Notes: generated by a model from the sequence alone, not told the origin. A DNA stretch of 64,000 nt from Flavobacterium anhuiense (GCF_900101855.1 NZ_FMVC01000001.1:496001-560000), one strand, 5' to 3'. Shown: positions 43,775 through 52,714, numbered from the stretch's first letter. Translations and numbers: made by a program.

Positions 43775-45091
43775 ATGGATTTAAAAGAAAAATTAGTATC
43801 GTCTTTTATGGCTTTTGAAGAGCGTGTCGATGTACATTCAGATTTACATGACATACGCACAAATGCCTTAAAAAACTTCGAAAATAAAGGTTTCCCAACC
43901 AAAAAAGAAGAAGCTTGGAAATATACATCGCTAAATGCCATCTTAAAAAATGACTTTACGGTTTTTCCAAAGCAGGAAAACGCAATCGAATTTAACCAAG
44001 TAAAAAAATACTTTTTACACGAAATTGACACTTACAAATTAGTATTTATCGATGGGGTTTTCAGTTCGCATTTGTCTTCTACAACCCACGATGGAATCGA
44101 TGTTTGCTTAATGTCTTCGGCATTGACCAAACCAAAATATAAAATGGTTATTGATACCTACTTTAATCAAATTGCGAGTAAAGATGACAGCTTGACTTCA
44201 TTGAATACGGCTTTTGCAATTGAAGGTGCATTTATCAATATCCCAAAGAAAAAAGTAGCGGACAAACCAATTGAGATCATGTATTTCTCAACCGGAAATG
44301 AAGCCGCTTTAATGGTTCAGCCAAGAAATTTGGTTATTGTGGGCGAAAATTCACATGTTCAAATTATTGAGCGTCACCAAAGCTTGAACGAAAATCCGGT
44401 TTTAACAAACTCTGTTACAGAGATTTTTGCCCAAAAACGCGCGATTGTTGATTATTACAAAATTCAAAACGATAATAACGAAGCGAATTTAATTGACAAT
44501 ACTTACGTTTCTCAACAGCAAGAAAGCCATGCGTCTGTTCATACTTTCTCATTTGGAGGAAATTTAACTCGTAACAATTTAAACTTTTACCATTTCGGAG
44601 AAAGATTAACAAGTACGCTTAATGGAATTTCTATCTTAAATGATAAACAACACGTTGACCATTATACTTTGGTAAACCACGCAACGCCGAACTGCGAAAG
44701 TTTCCAAGATTATAAAGGAATTTTCTCTGATCGTTCGACAGGAGTTTTCAACGGAAAAGTTTTGGTTGAAAAAGAAGCTCAAAAAACAAATGCTTTCCAA
44801 AAAAGCAACAACATTTTATTGAGCGACAAAGCTACAATCAATGCAAAACCACAATTGGAAATTTTTGCTGATGATGTAAAATGTTCTCACGGATGTACTG
44901 TTGGACAGCTTGATGAAACAGCAATGTTCTACATGCAGTCTCGCGGAATCCCAAAAAAAGAAGCTAAAGCTTTATTGATGTACGCATTCTCAAATGCCGT
45001 TATCGAAAGCATCAAAATACCAGAATTAAAACAAAGAATTACTAAAATCATTGCCATGAAATTGGGCGTGAATTTAGGGTTTGATTTGTAA
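43775..45091 (+). CDS. sufD: Fe-S assembly protein SufD
   Basis: This 438-aa paralogue of SufB completes the SufBC2D scaffold. Conserved features are the N-terminal PTKKEEAWKYTSLNAI, the beta-helix core and the C-terminal ADDVKCSHGCTVGQLDETAMFYMQSRGIPKKEAKALLMYAF. It is the last gene of the first suf segment; two minus-strand genes follow before sufS. Confidence 0.95.
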   Translation: MDLKEKLVSSFMAFEERVDVHSDLHDIRTNALKNFENKGFPTKKEEAWKYTSLNAILKNDFTVFPKQENAIEFNQVKKYFLHEIDTYKLVFIDGVFSSHLSSTTHDGIDVCLMSSALTKPKYKMVIDTYFNQIASKDDSLTSLNTAFAIEGAFINIPKKKVADKPIEIMYFSTGNEAALMVQPRNLVIVGENSHVQIIERHQSLNENPVLTNSVTEIFAQKRAIVDYYKIQNDNNEANLIDNTYVSQQQESHASVHTFSFGGNLTRNNLNFYHFGERLTSTLNGISILNDKQHVDHYTLVNHATPNCESFQDYKGIFSDRSTGVFNGKVLVEKEAQKTNAFQKSNNILLSDKATINAKPQLEIFADDVKCSHGCTVGQLDETAMFYMQSRGIPKKEAKALLMYAFSNAVIESIKIPELKQRITKIIAMKLGVNLGFDL

Positions 45092-45123
45092 TTAACTTAA
45101 CCGCAAAGAGCGCTAAGTTTTAC

Positions 45124-45196
45124 GCAAGGTTCGCAAAGTTTTTTAATAAGCTTTGCGAACTTTGTGCTTTTTACTTGGCTCCCGATAGCTATCGGG
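45124..45196. repeat. Compound inverted repeat after sufD
   Basis: GCAAGGTTCGCAAAG (45124-45138) pairs with CTTTGCGAACTTTGT (from 45151), then a perfect 16-bp palindrome CCCGATAGCTATCGGG follows at 45181-45196. A relative of the palindrome sits in the nuoD-nuoE gap. Neither is followed by a clear T-run. Confidence 0.8.
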
Positions 45197-45203
45197 ATTG
45201 CAG

Positions 45204-45572
45204 TTAAACTTGTTCCTTGTGAAAGGTTTTTAGCAAATTAAAATTGTTACTAAGAGGTGAGTAAAAAAAGTTTATTGGATCTTTTTCCAAATTTATTTTG
45301 AATGTTATTTTGCCCAAACCTATCTCTTCAACATCTTTTAAATCAACTTTAGTATCATCAAAATAAATACTTTTTTCATCAAATTCTATTGTTTTATATT
45401 TCTTGAACATTTGCATCAAAATAAACGAAGAAAAAGAAAACACTATACATAATAACAAGGCAAGGGTTTCCACAAACGCACTATAGAGCAAAAAGCCTAA
45501 TGAGCCTATGAAAATTATTTTTGAAACTAAATTATACCAAAAACTAATTTCATGATTTAATTTATACTTCAT
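45204..45572 (-). CDS. Small membrane protein of unknown function
   Basis: This is a 122-aa protein with two adjacent hydrophobic helices (about residues 15-52) and a polar C-terminal domain (KTIEFDEKSIYFDDTKVDLKDVEEIGLGKITF) that resembles a bacterial PH-like fold. I recognise no family. It starts 2 bp after the serine hydrolase stop on the same strand, so it is likely the second gene of that unit, which points against the suf genes. Confidence 0.65.
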   Translation of the reverse strand: MKYKLNHEISFWYNLVSKIIFIGSLGFLLYSAFVETLALLLCIVFSFSSFILMQMFKKYKTIEFDEKSIYFDDTKVDLKDVEEIGLGKITFKINLEKDPINFFYSPLSNNFNLLKTFHKEQV

Positions 45573-45574
45573 AA

Positions 45575-46924
45575 TTATTTCCTCAAACTATCAATTACAT
45601 CCCTCAAAAACCCATTAAAATCAAATCCAGGTTCCTCTTCTCTCACACCCATTCTCACGATTACCATATCTTTAGATGGAATAATCGCCACCATTTGACC
45701 TTGATAACCACTACAATAAAACATATCACGAGGAACATCTGGGAATTTTCCTCCTGCGTTTAACCAGAATTGTGCTCCGTATTTTCCTTCAGAAGTATTG
45801 GTTGGAGTTGCTGTATATTTTACCCAGCTTTCATCAAGGATTTGCTCTCCGTTCCAGTTTCCTTTATGAAGATATAATAATCCAAATTTTGACCAGTCTC
45901 TTGGAGTTGCCCATCCGTATGACGATCCTACAAAAGTTCCAGACATATCTTGTTCAACAATCATCGAATTCATTCCGATTTTGTCGATTACGGCACTGTA
46001 CCAAAAATCTAGATATTCTTGCTGTGTTTTAAAATGCCTTCTTAAAATCAGTGACAATAAATTGGTTGTTCCTGAAGAATAATTCCAATGAGTATTTGGT
46101 TTAAATTGAGCAGGTTTTTCCAATTGTACTTTTCCCATATCTTCGGCTTGAAAAAGCATTTTTGTTGCATCGCAAATTGTGCTGTAATTCTCTTCCCATT
46201 CTAAACCAGAATTCATGTGAAGCAAATCGTTAAGCGTAATGTTTTTTCGTTCATCATTTTGCCATTCCACAACTGGTGCAGGTTTATAGATGTCAATTTT
46301 CCCTTGTTTAGCTAAAACTCCAAAAGCCGAACTTGTTATACTTTTAGTCATCGACCAACCCAGAATTTTACTGTCTTTATTAAAACCTGTATCGTATTTT
46401 TCGGCAATCAAATAATCTTTGTATAAAACCACAACTGCACGAGTTCTTTTAATTCTTCCTCCCGTTTTATCAAACGCATTATCAACCGCTTTTTTCAATT
46501 TGGAATAATCAATATTCGTGAAAGTAGAATCTTTTGGTTCGTTGTTTCCGTATGGAAAAGGAAGATTGTTTTCTAATTTTGTTCTTTTTGGAAGCAGATA
46601 TGGCTTTGTAATATCAAAATCATCATTAATCAAAGTTGCCCCAAGACCTTCGCGATAAATGGCTTTTCTTTCTTTCAATCCGTAAACAGAAGAAATAGCA
46701 AATTTCCCAGCATCATCGATTGAGTTTTTAGCCAAATCAACCAAATTGATATCATTGTCGGTTTTCTGAATTAAATCCAACGGACGATTGTCAATAAAAT
46801 GACCTGACGCAACACTTTTGGCCGAAAAACCCGAAATTAAATCAAGTTTCGGATAAGTTGTAAATCCGAAATACAAAAAAGCAAGAACCAATACAAGCAA
46901 AAGTACTTTGAGAAATTTTTTCAT
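45575..46924 (-). CDS. Serine hydrolase of the beta-lactamase/class C (PBP-like) family
   Basis: This 449-aa protein has an uncleaved N-terminal hydrophobic anchor (residues 4-21). The catalytic S191-M-T-K194 is followed by Y282-S-S (the YxN equivalent) and a region typical of 6-aminohexanoate-dimer-hydrolase-like or esterase members (YGAQFWLN, MFYCSGYQGQMVAIIPSKDMVIVRMG). It probably faces the periplasm; substrate unknown. The gene and its small partner split the suf cluster in two on the opposite strand. Confidence 0.85.
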   Translation of the reverse strand: MKKFLKVLLLVLVLAFLYFGFTTYPKLDLISGFSAKSVASGHFIDNRPLDLIQKTDNDINLVDLAKNSIDDAGKFAISSVYGLKERKAIYREGLGATLINDDFDITKPYLLPKRTKLENNLPFPYGNNEPKDSTFTNIDYSKLKKAVDNAFDKTGGRIKRTRAVVVLYKDYLIAEKYDTGFNKDSKILGWSMTKSITSSAFGVLAKQGKIDIYKPAPVVEWQNDERKNITLNDLLHMNSGLEWEENYSTICDATKMLFQAEDMGKVQLEKPAQFKPNTHWNYSSGTTNLLSLILRRHFKTQQEYLDFWYSAVIDKIGMNSMIVEQDMSGTFVGSSYGWATPRDWSKFGLLYLHKGNWNGEQILDESWVKYTATPTNTSEGKYGAQFWLNAGGKFPDVPRDMFYCSGYQGQMVAIIPSKDMVIVRMGVREEEPGFDFNGFLRDVIDSLRK

Positions 46925-47109
46925 GATGAGTTAGTATTTTTATTGCAATATAAATAATTTATGTTCACGATTTTAGAACTCAAATTAGAAATCTGTTTCG
47001 GATAATTCAGAAAAGCAAATCATTTTTTGCAGAATCAGTATTTGCTCCTGTAACAATGGCGCCATAAAAGGAAATTATAGAATTACTGTATAAACAAATT
47101 TAGTTTTAG

Positions 47110-47117
47110 TACTTTTG
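47110..47117 (+). promoter_or_regulatory. -7 box for the sufS unit
   Basis: TACTTTTG, 25 bp before the sufS ATG. It gives the second suf segment its own promoter. Confidence 0.55.
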
Positions 47118-47142
47118 TAAATAGATTTTTTCTAAATAAGAC

Positions 47143-48357
47143 ATGCTAGATATTCAAAAAATAAGAGCTGATTTCCCGATACTTTCACAAACTGTAAACG
47201 GAAAGCTATTAGTATATTTCGACAACGGAGCTACTTCGCAAAAACCACAAGTTGTAATTGATGCTGAAGTAAAATATTATAACGAAATTAATGCCAACAT
47301 TCACCGTGGCGTTCACACTTTAAGCCAGTTAGCAACTGATGCTTATGAGGTTGCGCGCGGAAAAGTAAAAGATCACATCAACGCAAAACATGCCCATGAA
47401 GTGCTTTTTACTTCAGGAACAACACATGGTATTAATTTAGTTGCAAACGGATTTGCTTCGATCTTAAAACCGGGTGATGAAGTAGTTGTTTCTTCTTTGG
47501 AACATCACAGTAATATTGTGCCTTGGCAGATGTTATGCGAAAAAACGGGTGCTATTTTGAAAGTAATTCCAATTGATGAAAACGGAGAATTAATTATTGA
47601 GGAATTTGATAAACTGCTTTCAGATAAAACGAAAATTGTTACTGTAAATCATATTTCAAATGCGTTGGGTGTAATCAATCCAATCAAATATATTATTGAA
47701 AAAGCACATGCTGTAGGTGCCGCAGTTTTAATTGACGGCGCGCAGGCAGTGCCGCATTTAAAACCAGATGTTCAGGAATTAGACTGTGATTTTTATGCTT
47801 TTTCTGGCCATAAAATGTGCGGTCCAACGGGAACTGGAATTTTGTACGGAAAAGAAGAATGGCTAAACAAGCTTCCTCCATATCAAGGCGGTGGCGAAAT
47901 GATCAAAGAAGTGACTTTCGAAAAAACAACTTATGCTGATCTTCCTCATAAATTTGAAGCCGGAACGCCAAACATAGCTGGTGGAATTGTTTTAGGAACT
48001 GCTATTGATTATTTAAACAGTGTTGGTTTCGAAAACATTCAGGCTTACGAACACGAACTTTTAGAACACGCTACAAAACGTCTTAACGAAATTGAAGGTA
48101 TTCGAATTTACGGAAACACCAAAAATAAAGCGTCTGTAGTTTCGTTTAATATTGATGGAATCCATCCGTATGATGTTGGTTCTATTATAGATAAATTAGG
48201 AATTGCCGTTAGAACTGGACATCATTGCGCACAACCCATTATGAATTTCTTTTGTATTCCGGGGACAATTCGTGCTTCGTTTTCTTTCTATAATACTAAA
48301 GAGGAAATCGATCAAATGGTTGGTGCAGTTAAGAAAGCACAAACTATGTTAAGCTAA
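47143..48357 (+). CDS. sufS: Cysteine desulfurase SufS
   Basis: This 404-aa PLP enzyme takes sulfur from L-cysteine and passes it through SufE to the scaffold. The PLP lysine is K224 (FSGHKMCGPTG), the catalytic Cys is C362 in RTGHHCAQP, and DNGATSQKP and SLEHHSN are in place. The RxGHHCA form identifies the group II (SufS/CsdA) type. It begins the second suf segment. Confidence 0.96.
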   Translation: MLDIQKIRADFPILSQTVNGKLLVYFDNGATSQKPQVVIDAEVKYYNEINANIHRGVHTLSQLATDAYEVARGKVKDHINAKHAHEVLFTSGTTHGINLVANGFASILKPGDEVVVSSLEHHSNIVPWQMLCEKTGAILKVIPIDENGELIIEEFDKLLSDKTKIVTVNHISNALGVINPIKYIIEKAHAVGAAVLIDGAQAVPHLKPDVQELDCDFYAFSGHKMCGPTGTGILYGKEEWLNKLPPYQGGGEMIKEVTFEKTTYADLPHKFEAGTPNIAGGIVLGTAIDYLNSVGFENIQAYEHELLEHATKRLNEIEGIRIYGNTKNKASVVSFNIDGIHPYDVGSIIDKLGIAVRTGHHCAQPIMNFFCIPGTIRASFSFYNTKEEIDQMVGAVKKAQTMLS

Positions 48358-48371
48358 CAAAAACAAATTAT

Positions 48372-48797
48372 ATGCGAATAGTATCATTATTACTCCTGAC
48401 GCTTTTTATTGCTACGGGATGCTGCAGTCAAAAAAAAGCAGATATGAAATCTACACAAATTGAATATTCTGCAATGTCGAGAGGCTATTACAAAAGTATT
48501 GTAGTCCAAAATAAATCGGTTTCTGTTGTTAAAGAACGCAACGCCGAAGCTGTTAAAAGCAATATTGATGATGCAAAATGGAATAAAATTGTTGATGCCT
48601 ATTCAAAAGTAAATTTAGAAAGTCTTTCTTCTTTAAAAGCACCAACAGACAAACGCACGTATGACGGCGCCGCAATAGGAAATTTAAAAATAACTAAAGA
48701 CGGAAAAACATACGAAACTGCAGGTTTTGACAATGGTTTTCCGCCAAAAGAAATCGAGAAACTAGTAAACTTATTAGTTGATTTTGCTAAAGAATAA
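48372..48797 (+). CDS. Small lipoprotein inside the suf segment
   Basis: This is a 141-aa protein with a lipoprotein signal peptide (lipobox IATGC, followed by a second Cys). The mature part is mixed alpha/beta (IEYSAMSRGYYKSIVVQNKSVSVV ... YDGAAIGNLKITKDGKTYETAGFDNGFPP). Family not recognised. It sits 14 bp after sufS and 2 bp before sufE, so it is co-transcribed with cytoplasmic Fe-S genes although it is an envelope protein. Confidence 0.8.
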   Translation: MRIVSLLLLTLFIATGCCSQKKADMKSTQIEYSAMSRGYYKSIVVQNKSVSVVKERNAEAVKSNIDDAKWNKIVDAYSKVNLESLSSLKAPTDKRTYDGAAIGNLKITKDGKTYETAGFDNGFPPKEIEKLVNLLVDFAKE

Positions 48798-48799
48798 TT

Positions 48800-49225
48800 A
48801 TGACGATAAAAGAAATACAAGACGAAATAATAGACGAATTTTCAATGTTCGACGATTGGATGCAGCGTTATGAATACATCATCGAGCTAGGAAAAAGTCT
48901 TCCGTTAATTAAAGAAGAATACAAAACCGACAATAATTTAATCAAAGGCTGCCAATCAAAAGTTTGGCTGCAGGGTGAAGAACAAGACGATAAAATCGTT
49001 TTTACAGCAGACAGTGATGCTATTTTAACGAAAGGAATAATTGCGATTTTAATTCGTGCTTTCTCTAATCAAAAAGCAAAAGATATTCTGGAAGCTGATA
49101 CTGATTTTATAGACGAAATCGGCCTAAAAGAACATTTATCTGCAACTCGTGCCAACGGTTTGGTTTCGATGATCAAAAACATCAAAATGTACGCTTTGGC
49201 TTTTGACGCTAAAAACAAAAATTAA
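48800..49225 (+). CDS. sufE: Sulfur acceptor protein SufE
   Basis: This 141-aa partner of SufS has the acceptor cysteine C51 in LIKGCQSKVW, the same residue number as in E. coli SufE, and the conserved SKGIIAILIRAFSNQ-like helix (TKGIIAILIRAFS). It starts 2 bp after the lipoprotein gene. Confidence 0.95.
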   Translation: MTIKEIQDEIIDEFSMFDDWMQRYEYIIELGKSLPLIKEEYKTDNNLIKGCQSKVWLQGEEQDDKIVFTADSDAILTKGIIAILIRAFSNQKAKDILEADTDFIDEIGLKEHLSATRANGLVSMIKNIKMYALAFDAKNKN

Positions 49226-49235
49226 GAAATTTTAA

Positions 49236-49340
49236 ACCATTAAGGCATTAAGGTTCATAAAGCTTTATGCTTAATTTTCTAAGTAATTAGAAGGGAATTA
49301 AGTAAACTATAAAACTTAATTTTCTTAATCTCTTAATGGT
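49236..49340. repeat. Imperfect inverted repeat between sufE and sufT
   Basis: ACCATTAAGGCATTAAG (49236-49252) and CTTAATCTCTTAATGGT (49324-49340) match at about 15 of 17 positions; AT-rich hairpins such as ataaagctttatg lie between. The right arm supplies a false ATG for sufT. Confidence 0.75.
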
Positions 49341-49356
49341 AAAACAAATATACAAA

Positions 49357-49680
49357 ATGGAACAAGAAATTGATACAAACGAATTAGGAGAATCAATCGT
49401 AAGAGTTTTAAAAGGCATTTACGATCCTGAGATTCCAGTAGATATTTACGAATTAGGATTAATTTACGACGTAATGGTAAATACAGATTACGAAGTAAAA
49501 ATCCTTATGACGCTGACTTCACCAAACTGCCCTGTTGCAGAAAGTTTGCCAAGAGAAGTAGAAGAAAAAGTAAAAGCAATCGAAAACATTAAAGATGTTG
49601 ATGTTGAAATTACTTTTGATCCGCCTTGGAGCAAAGATTTAATGAGCGAAGAAGCTAAATTAGAATTAGGAATGCTTTAA
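49357..49680 (+). CDS. sufT: SufT/DUF59 Fe-S assembly factor (MIP18-like)
   Basis: This is a 107-aa DUF59 protein. The family motif DPEIPVDIYELGLIYDV is at residues 23-39, a conserved Cys is C58 in LTSPNCPVAE, and the C terminus carries ITFDPPWSKDLMSEEAK. DUF59 proteins act in cluster maturation or transfer. The start is the ATG at 49357 (MEQEIDTNEL), as the upstream seven codons are inside a repeat arm. It lies in the suf segment between sufE and the DUF2480 gene. Confidence 0.92.
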   Translation: MEQEIDTNELGESIVRVLKGIYDPEIPVDIYELGLIYDVMVNTDYEVKILMTLTSPNCPVAESLPREVEEKVKAIENIKDVDVEITFDPPWSKDLMSEEAKLELGML

Positions 49681-49690
49681 AAAAGTATAC

Positions 49691-49745
49691 AGTTTACAGT
49701 CACAGTCTCAGTTAAAAACTGCTACTGTGACTGTGACTGAAAACT
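49691..49745. repeat. 22-bp inverted repeat ('cagtcacagt' family)
   Basis: Arms at 49691-49712 and 49724-49745 match at 20 of 22 positions. It resembles the 28-bp repeat at 20029-20108 but differs in detail. Confidence 0.85.
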
Positions 49746-49752
49746 AAAAAAA

Positions 49753-50262
49753 ATGGAAGAAATCATCAATAAAGTTGCCAATAGTGCTTTAGAAGTTTTT
49801 GATCTTGAGGATTATTACCCAAAAGGAATGCGAGTGCAGATTGACATTTCGCAATGGCTTTTGGAAGGATTTTTATTGAAAGAAAAGGACTTTAGAGAAC
49901 ATCTTAAAAATCACGATTGGTCACAATATCAGGATCAATATGTAGCTGTAAACTGCAGTACAGATGCGATTATTCCGGCTTGGGCATTAATTTTAGTTGG
50001 TGTTCATCTGGCTCCTTTTGCTAAAAAAGTAGTAAACGGAACTATAGAAGATCTTGACGCAAGCCTTTATGAAGAGCTTTTAAGCAAAATAGATTACTCT
50101 GTTTACAAAGGCAAACCGGTCATTGTAAAAGGCTGTTCTAGAAAGCCAGTTCCTATGCGCGCTTACATTTTAGCTACAAATTATTTACAGCCATTTGCCC
50201 GCAGTATTATGTACGGCGAAGCATGTTCAGCAGTGCCTTTATACAAAGATTCTAAGAAATAA
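49753..50262 (+). CDS. DUF2480 family protein
   Basis: This 169-aa soluble protein matches DUF2480, which is confined to Bacteroidota. Characteristic stretches are IDISQWLLEGFLLKEKDFRE, CSTDAIIPAWALILVG and the C-terminal KGCSRKPVPMRAYILATNYLQPFARSIMYGEACSAVPLY. Conserved Cys and His residues could bind a metal, but this is unproven. Its place directly after sufE-sufT suggests a role connected with Fe-S assembly. Confidence 0.88.
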   Translation: MEEIINKVANSALEVFDLEDYYPKGMRVQIDISQWLLEGFLLKEKDFREHLKNHDWSQYQDQYVAVNCSTDAIIPAWALILVGVHLAPFAKKVVNGTIEDLDASLYEELLSKIDYSVYKGKPVIVKGCSRKPVPMRAYILATNYLQPFARSIMYGEACSAVPLYKDSKK

Positions 50263-50308
50263 CCTGCAATAACACTACAGCAAACCTTAACTTTCCATTG
50301 GTTTTTAG

Positions 50309-50316
50309 TATATTTG
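50309..50316 (+). promoter_or_regulatory. -7 box for the DUF3078 gene
   Basis: TATATTTG, 25 bp before the ATG. No TTG at the usual distance. Confidence 0.55.
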
Positions 50317-50341
50317 GTAATACACTTCTAAACTAAAGACC

Positions 50342-51292
50342 ATGAGAAAGCTAACCCTATTACTTTTCATTTTAGTAAATTTCACATTTGTACAAGCCCA
50401 AAATTCAGAAAAAGAGTTAATTCAAAATACTGAAAAAGCAGTAAAAAAAATTAACGATACTATAGAAGGAGAAGGGTGGAAAACAAAAGGAACTGTTTCC
50501 CTTTTATTAAACCAATCGAGTTTTAACAACTGGATTGCAGGTGGAGAAGATAGCTTTTCTGGAACATTAGGAATCAATTATGATTTCAATTACAAAAAAG
50601 ACGATTTAACTTGGGACAACAAAATTTTAGCATCGTACGGTCTTCTTCAAACCAAAAATGATGACTTCACAAAAAAAACAGATGACCGTTTAGAATTCAA
50701 TTCTATTCTCGGAAAAAGAGCCTTTGGAGAATGGTATTATTCATACTTCTTAAATTTTAGAACACAATTTTCAACTGGCTACATTTATGATCAAGATGCC
50801 AATGGAAAGCAAATAAGGACTGAACAAACCAAATTTATGTCTCCTGGATATCTTACCACAGGGCCAGGTATTTACTGGACAAAAGATGACAATCTTAAAA
50901 TAAATTTTGCTCCGCTAACTTCAAAATTCACTTTCGTAGACAGCGCCTATACAACTGGAATTGATAGATTTACAGGATTGCCATATGTAGACGGCAGTTA
51001 TTTTGGCGTTGATGAAGGCAAAAGCATACGTTACGAGCTTGGTTTTTATGCTTCAGTTTATTATAAATTGGCGATCATGACAAACGTGACTGCCGAAAAC
51101 ACACTTAACCTTTATTCCAATTATCTCGAAGACCCACAAAATGTCGATATAAATTATTCCCTAAATGTTATAATGAAAATCAACAAGTTTCTATCTGCTA
51201 ATTTATCGTTTCAGGCTATTTATGATGATAATGCATTTGCCGGACTTCAAACTAGAGAAGTATTTGGTCTAGGCGTTAATTTTGGGTTTTAA
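50342..51292 (+). CDS. DUF3078 family outer-membrane-type protein
   Basis: This 316-aa exported protein has a signal peptide (to about residue 20, ending VQAQ). The DUF3078 block WKTKGTVSLLLNQSSFNNWIAGGEDSFSG opens the mature part, and the rest consists of alternating amphipathic strands ending in ...REVFGLGVNFGF, a terminal aromatic typical of beta-barrel proteins. Function unknown. It has its own promoter after the suf genes. Confidence 0.87.
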   Translation: MRKLTLLLFILVNFTFVQAQNSEKELIQNTEKAVKKINDTIEGEGWKTKGTVSLLLNQSSFNNWIAGGEDSFSGTLGINYDFNYKKDDLTWDNKILASYGLLQTKNDDFTKKTDDRLEFNSILGKRAFGEWYYSYFLNFRTQFSTGYIYDQDANGKQIRTEQTKFMSPGYLTTGPGIYWTKDDNLKINFAPLTSKFTFVDSAYTTGIDRFTGLPYVDGSYFGVDEGKSIRYELGFYASVYYKLAIMTNVTAENTLNLYSNYLEDPQNVDINYSLNVIMKINKFLSANLSFQAIYDDNAFAGLQTREVFGLGVNFGF

Positions 51293-51343
51293 TTATTGCA
51301 TGAGCAAGATTTCAACAAATAGATTTAAAAAAATATGAATACC

Positions 51344-51392
51344 GCAGATTAAGGAATTATTTAGATTAAATTCTTTTAAATCTTTAATCTGC
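51344..51392. repeat. Inverted repeat 'gcagattaa'
   Basis: GCAGATTAA (51344-51352) and TTAATCTGC (51384-51392) with additional TAGATT/AATCT matches between; located after DUF3078. Confidence 0.7.
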
Positions 51393-51404
51393 AACAAAAC
51401 AAAA

Positions 51405-51432
51405 AACGGCTTTTGATTTCTCAAAAGCCGTT
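51405..51432. terminator. Terminator between DUF3078 and hflX
   Basis: AACGGCTTTTGA / TCAAAAGCCGTT, 4-base loop, with a T-rich run on the minus strand (TTTTTTGTTTTG), so it mainly ends hflX; it may also stop the convergent transcript. Confidence 0.88.
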
Positions 51433-51435
51433 CCT

Positions 51436-52668
51436 TTATTCTTCTTCATCCTTTTCAACTGCATCCTTATAATCTGGATACAAGAAATTGTTGTAAGGAA
51501 AACGCGTAATATGAATCTGGCGAACCGCTTCATAAACTGTTTCTCTAAATTCTTCGAAATTCTCTTTGTTTCTGGCAGAAATAAACAATGCTTTATCCTG
51601 CCCTACATTACTCATCCAAGTTTGTTTCCACTCGTCAAGTGTCCAGTGTTTTCTGGTTCTTTCTGTAATCAAATCATCTTCATCGATAGTAAGATGTTTG
51701 TAGGCATCGATTTTATTAAAAACCATAATAGTTGGTTTGTCGTTGCTTTTTATTTCCTGTAAAGTCTTATTTACAGACTCGATATGATCTTCAAAATCTG
51801 GATGCGAAATATCTACCACATGAAGCAATAAATCCGCTTCACGAACCTCATCTAAGGTACTTTTAAAAGAATCAACCAATTGTGTTGGCAGTTTTCGAAT
51901 AAATCCTACCGTATCAGAAAGTAAAAAAGGAAGGTTTTTAATCACCACTTTTCTAACTGTTGTATCTAAAGTTGCAAACAATTTATTCTCAACAAAAACA
52001 TCACTTTTACCAATTGCATTCATCAAAGTCGATTTTCCGACATTGGTATATCCAACAAGAGCTACACGGACCATTGCTCCGCGATTGCTTCGCTGAATAC
52101 TCATTTGTTTGTCAATTGTTTTGATTTTATCTTTCAATAACGAAATTCGGTCACGCACAATACGTCTATCGGTTTCAATCTCTGTTTCTCCAGGTCCACG
52201 CATACCAATACCCCCTTTTTGACGTTCAAGGTGTGTCCATAAACCAGAAAGTCTCGGAAGTAAATATTGACATTGTGCCAATTCTACCTGAGTTCTTGCA
52301 TATGAAGTTTCGGCTCTTTGCGCAAAAATGTCTAGAATTAAATTTGTTCGGTCTAGAATTTTACAGTCAATAATTCTTGATATATTTTTCTGCTGAGATG
52401 GCGTTAATTCATCATCAAAAATTACAGTCGATATTTTGTTTTCTTTTACAAAAAGATTGATGTCATCAATTTTCCCTGTACCCACAAAAGTCTTCGGATT
52501 AGGGCGTTCCATTTTTTGCGAAAAGCGCTTAATGACCTCACCTCCTGCGGTAAAAGTCAGAAACTCCAATTCGTCTAAATATTCATTTAGTTTTTCTTCA
52601 CTTTGATTCTGAGTGACAATACCAACAATTACTGTTCTCTCAAAATTTATAACTTCTTTTTCTAACAT
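51436..52668 (-). CDS. hflX: GTPase HflX
   Basis: This 410-aa ribosome-associated GTPase splits stalled 70S ribosomes under stress. The N-terminal HflX domain contains FVGTGKIDDI and the DDELTPSQQKNI block, followed by the linker motif GPGETEIETDRR. The G domain has Walker A GYTNVGKST at 206-214, DTVGFI (G3) and NKID (G4). A promoter of TTG-N19-TAAATTTG form lies just upstream. Confidence 0.96.
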   Translation of the reverse strand: MLEKEVINFERTVIVGIVTQNQSEEKLNEYLDELEFLTFTAGGEVIKRFSQKMERPNPKTFVGTGKIDDINLFVKENKISTVIFDDELTPSQQKNISRIIDCKILDRTNLILDIFAQRAETSYARTQVELAQCQYLLPRLSGLWTHLERQKGGIGMRGPGETEIETDRRIVRDRISLLKDKIKTIDKQMSIQRSNRGAMVRVALVGYTNVGKSTLMNAIGKSDVFVENKLFATLDTTVRKVVIKNLPFLLSDTVGFIRKLPTQLVDSFKSTLDEVREADLLLHVVDISHPDFEDHIESVNKTLQEIKSNDKPTIMVFNKIDAYKHLTIDEDDLITERTRKHWTLDEWKQTWMSNVGQDKALFISARNKENFEEFRETVYEAVRQIHITRFPYNNFLYPDYKDAVEKDEEE

Positions 52669-52684
52669 AGTCTTGAATAAGGTG

Positions 52685-52714
52685 CAAATTTAATCATTTG
52701 TCAGCTACAATCAA
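52685..52714 (-). promoter_or_regulatory. hflX promoter
   Basis: On the minus strand, TTG (52714-52712), a 19-bp spacer and TAAATTTG (52692-52685), 16 bp before the start codon. Confidence 0.7.
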
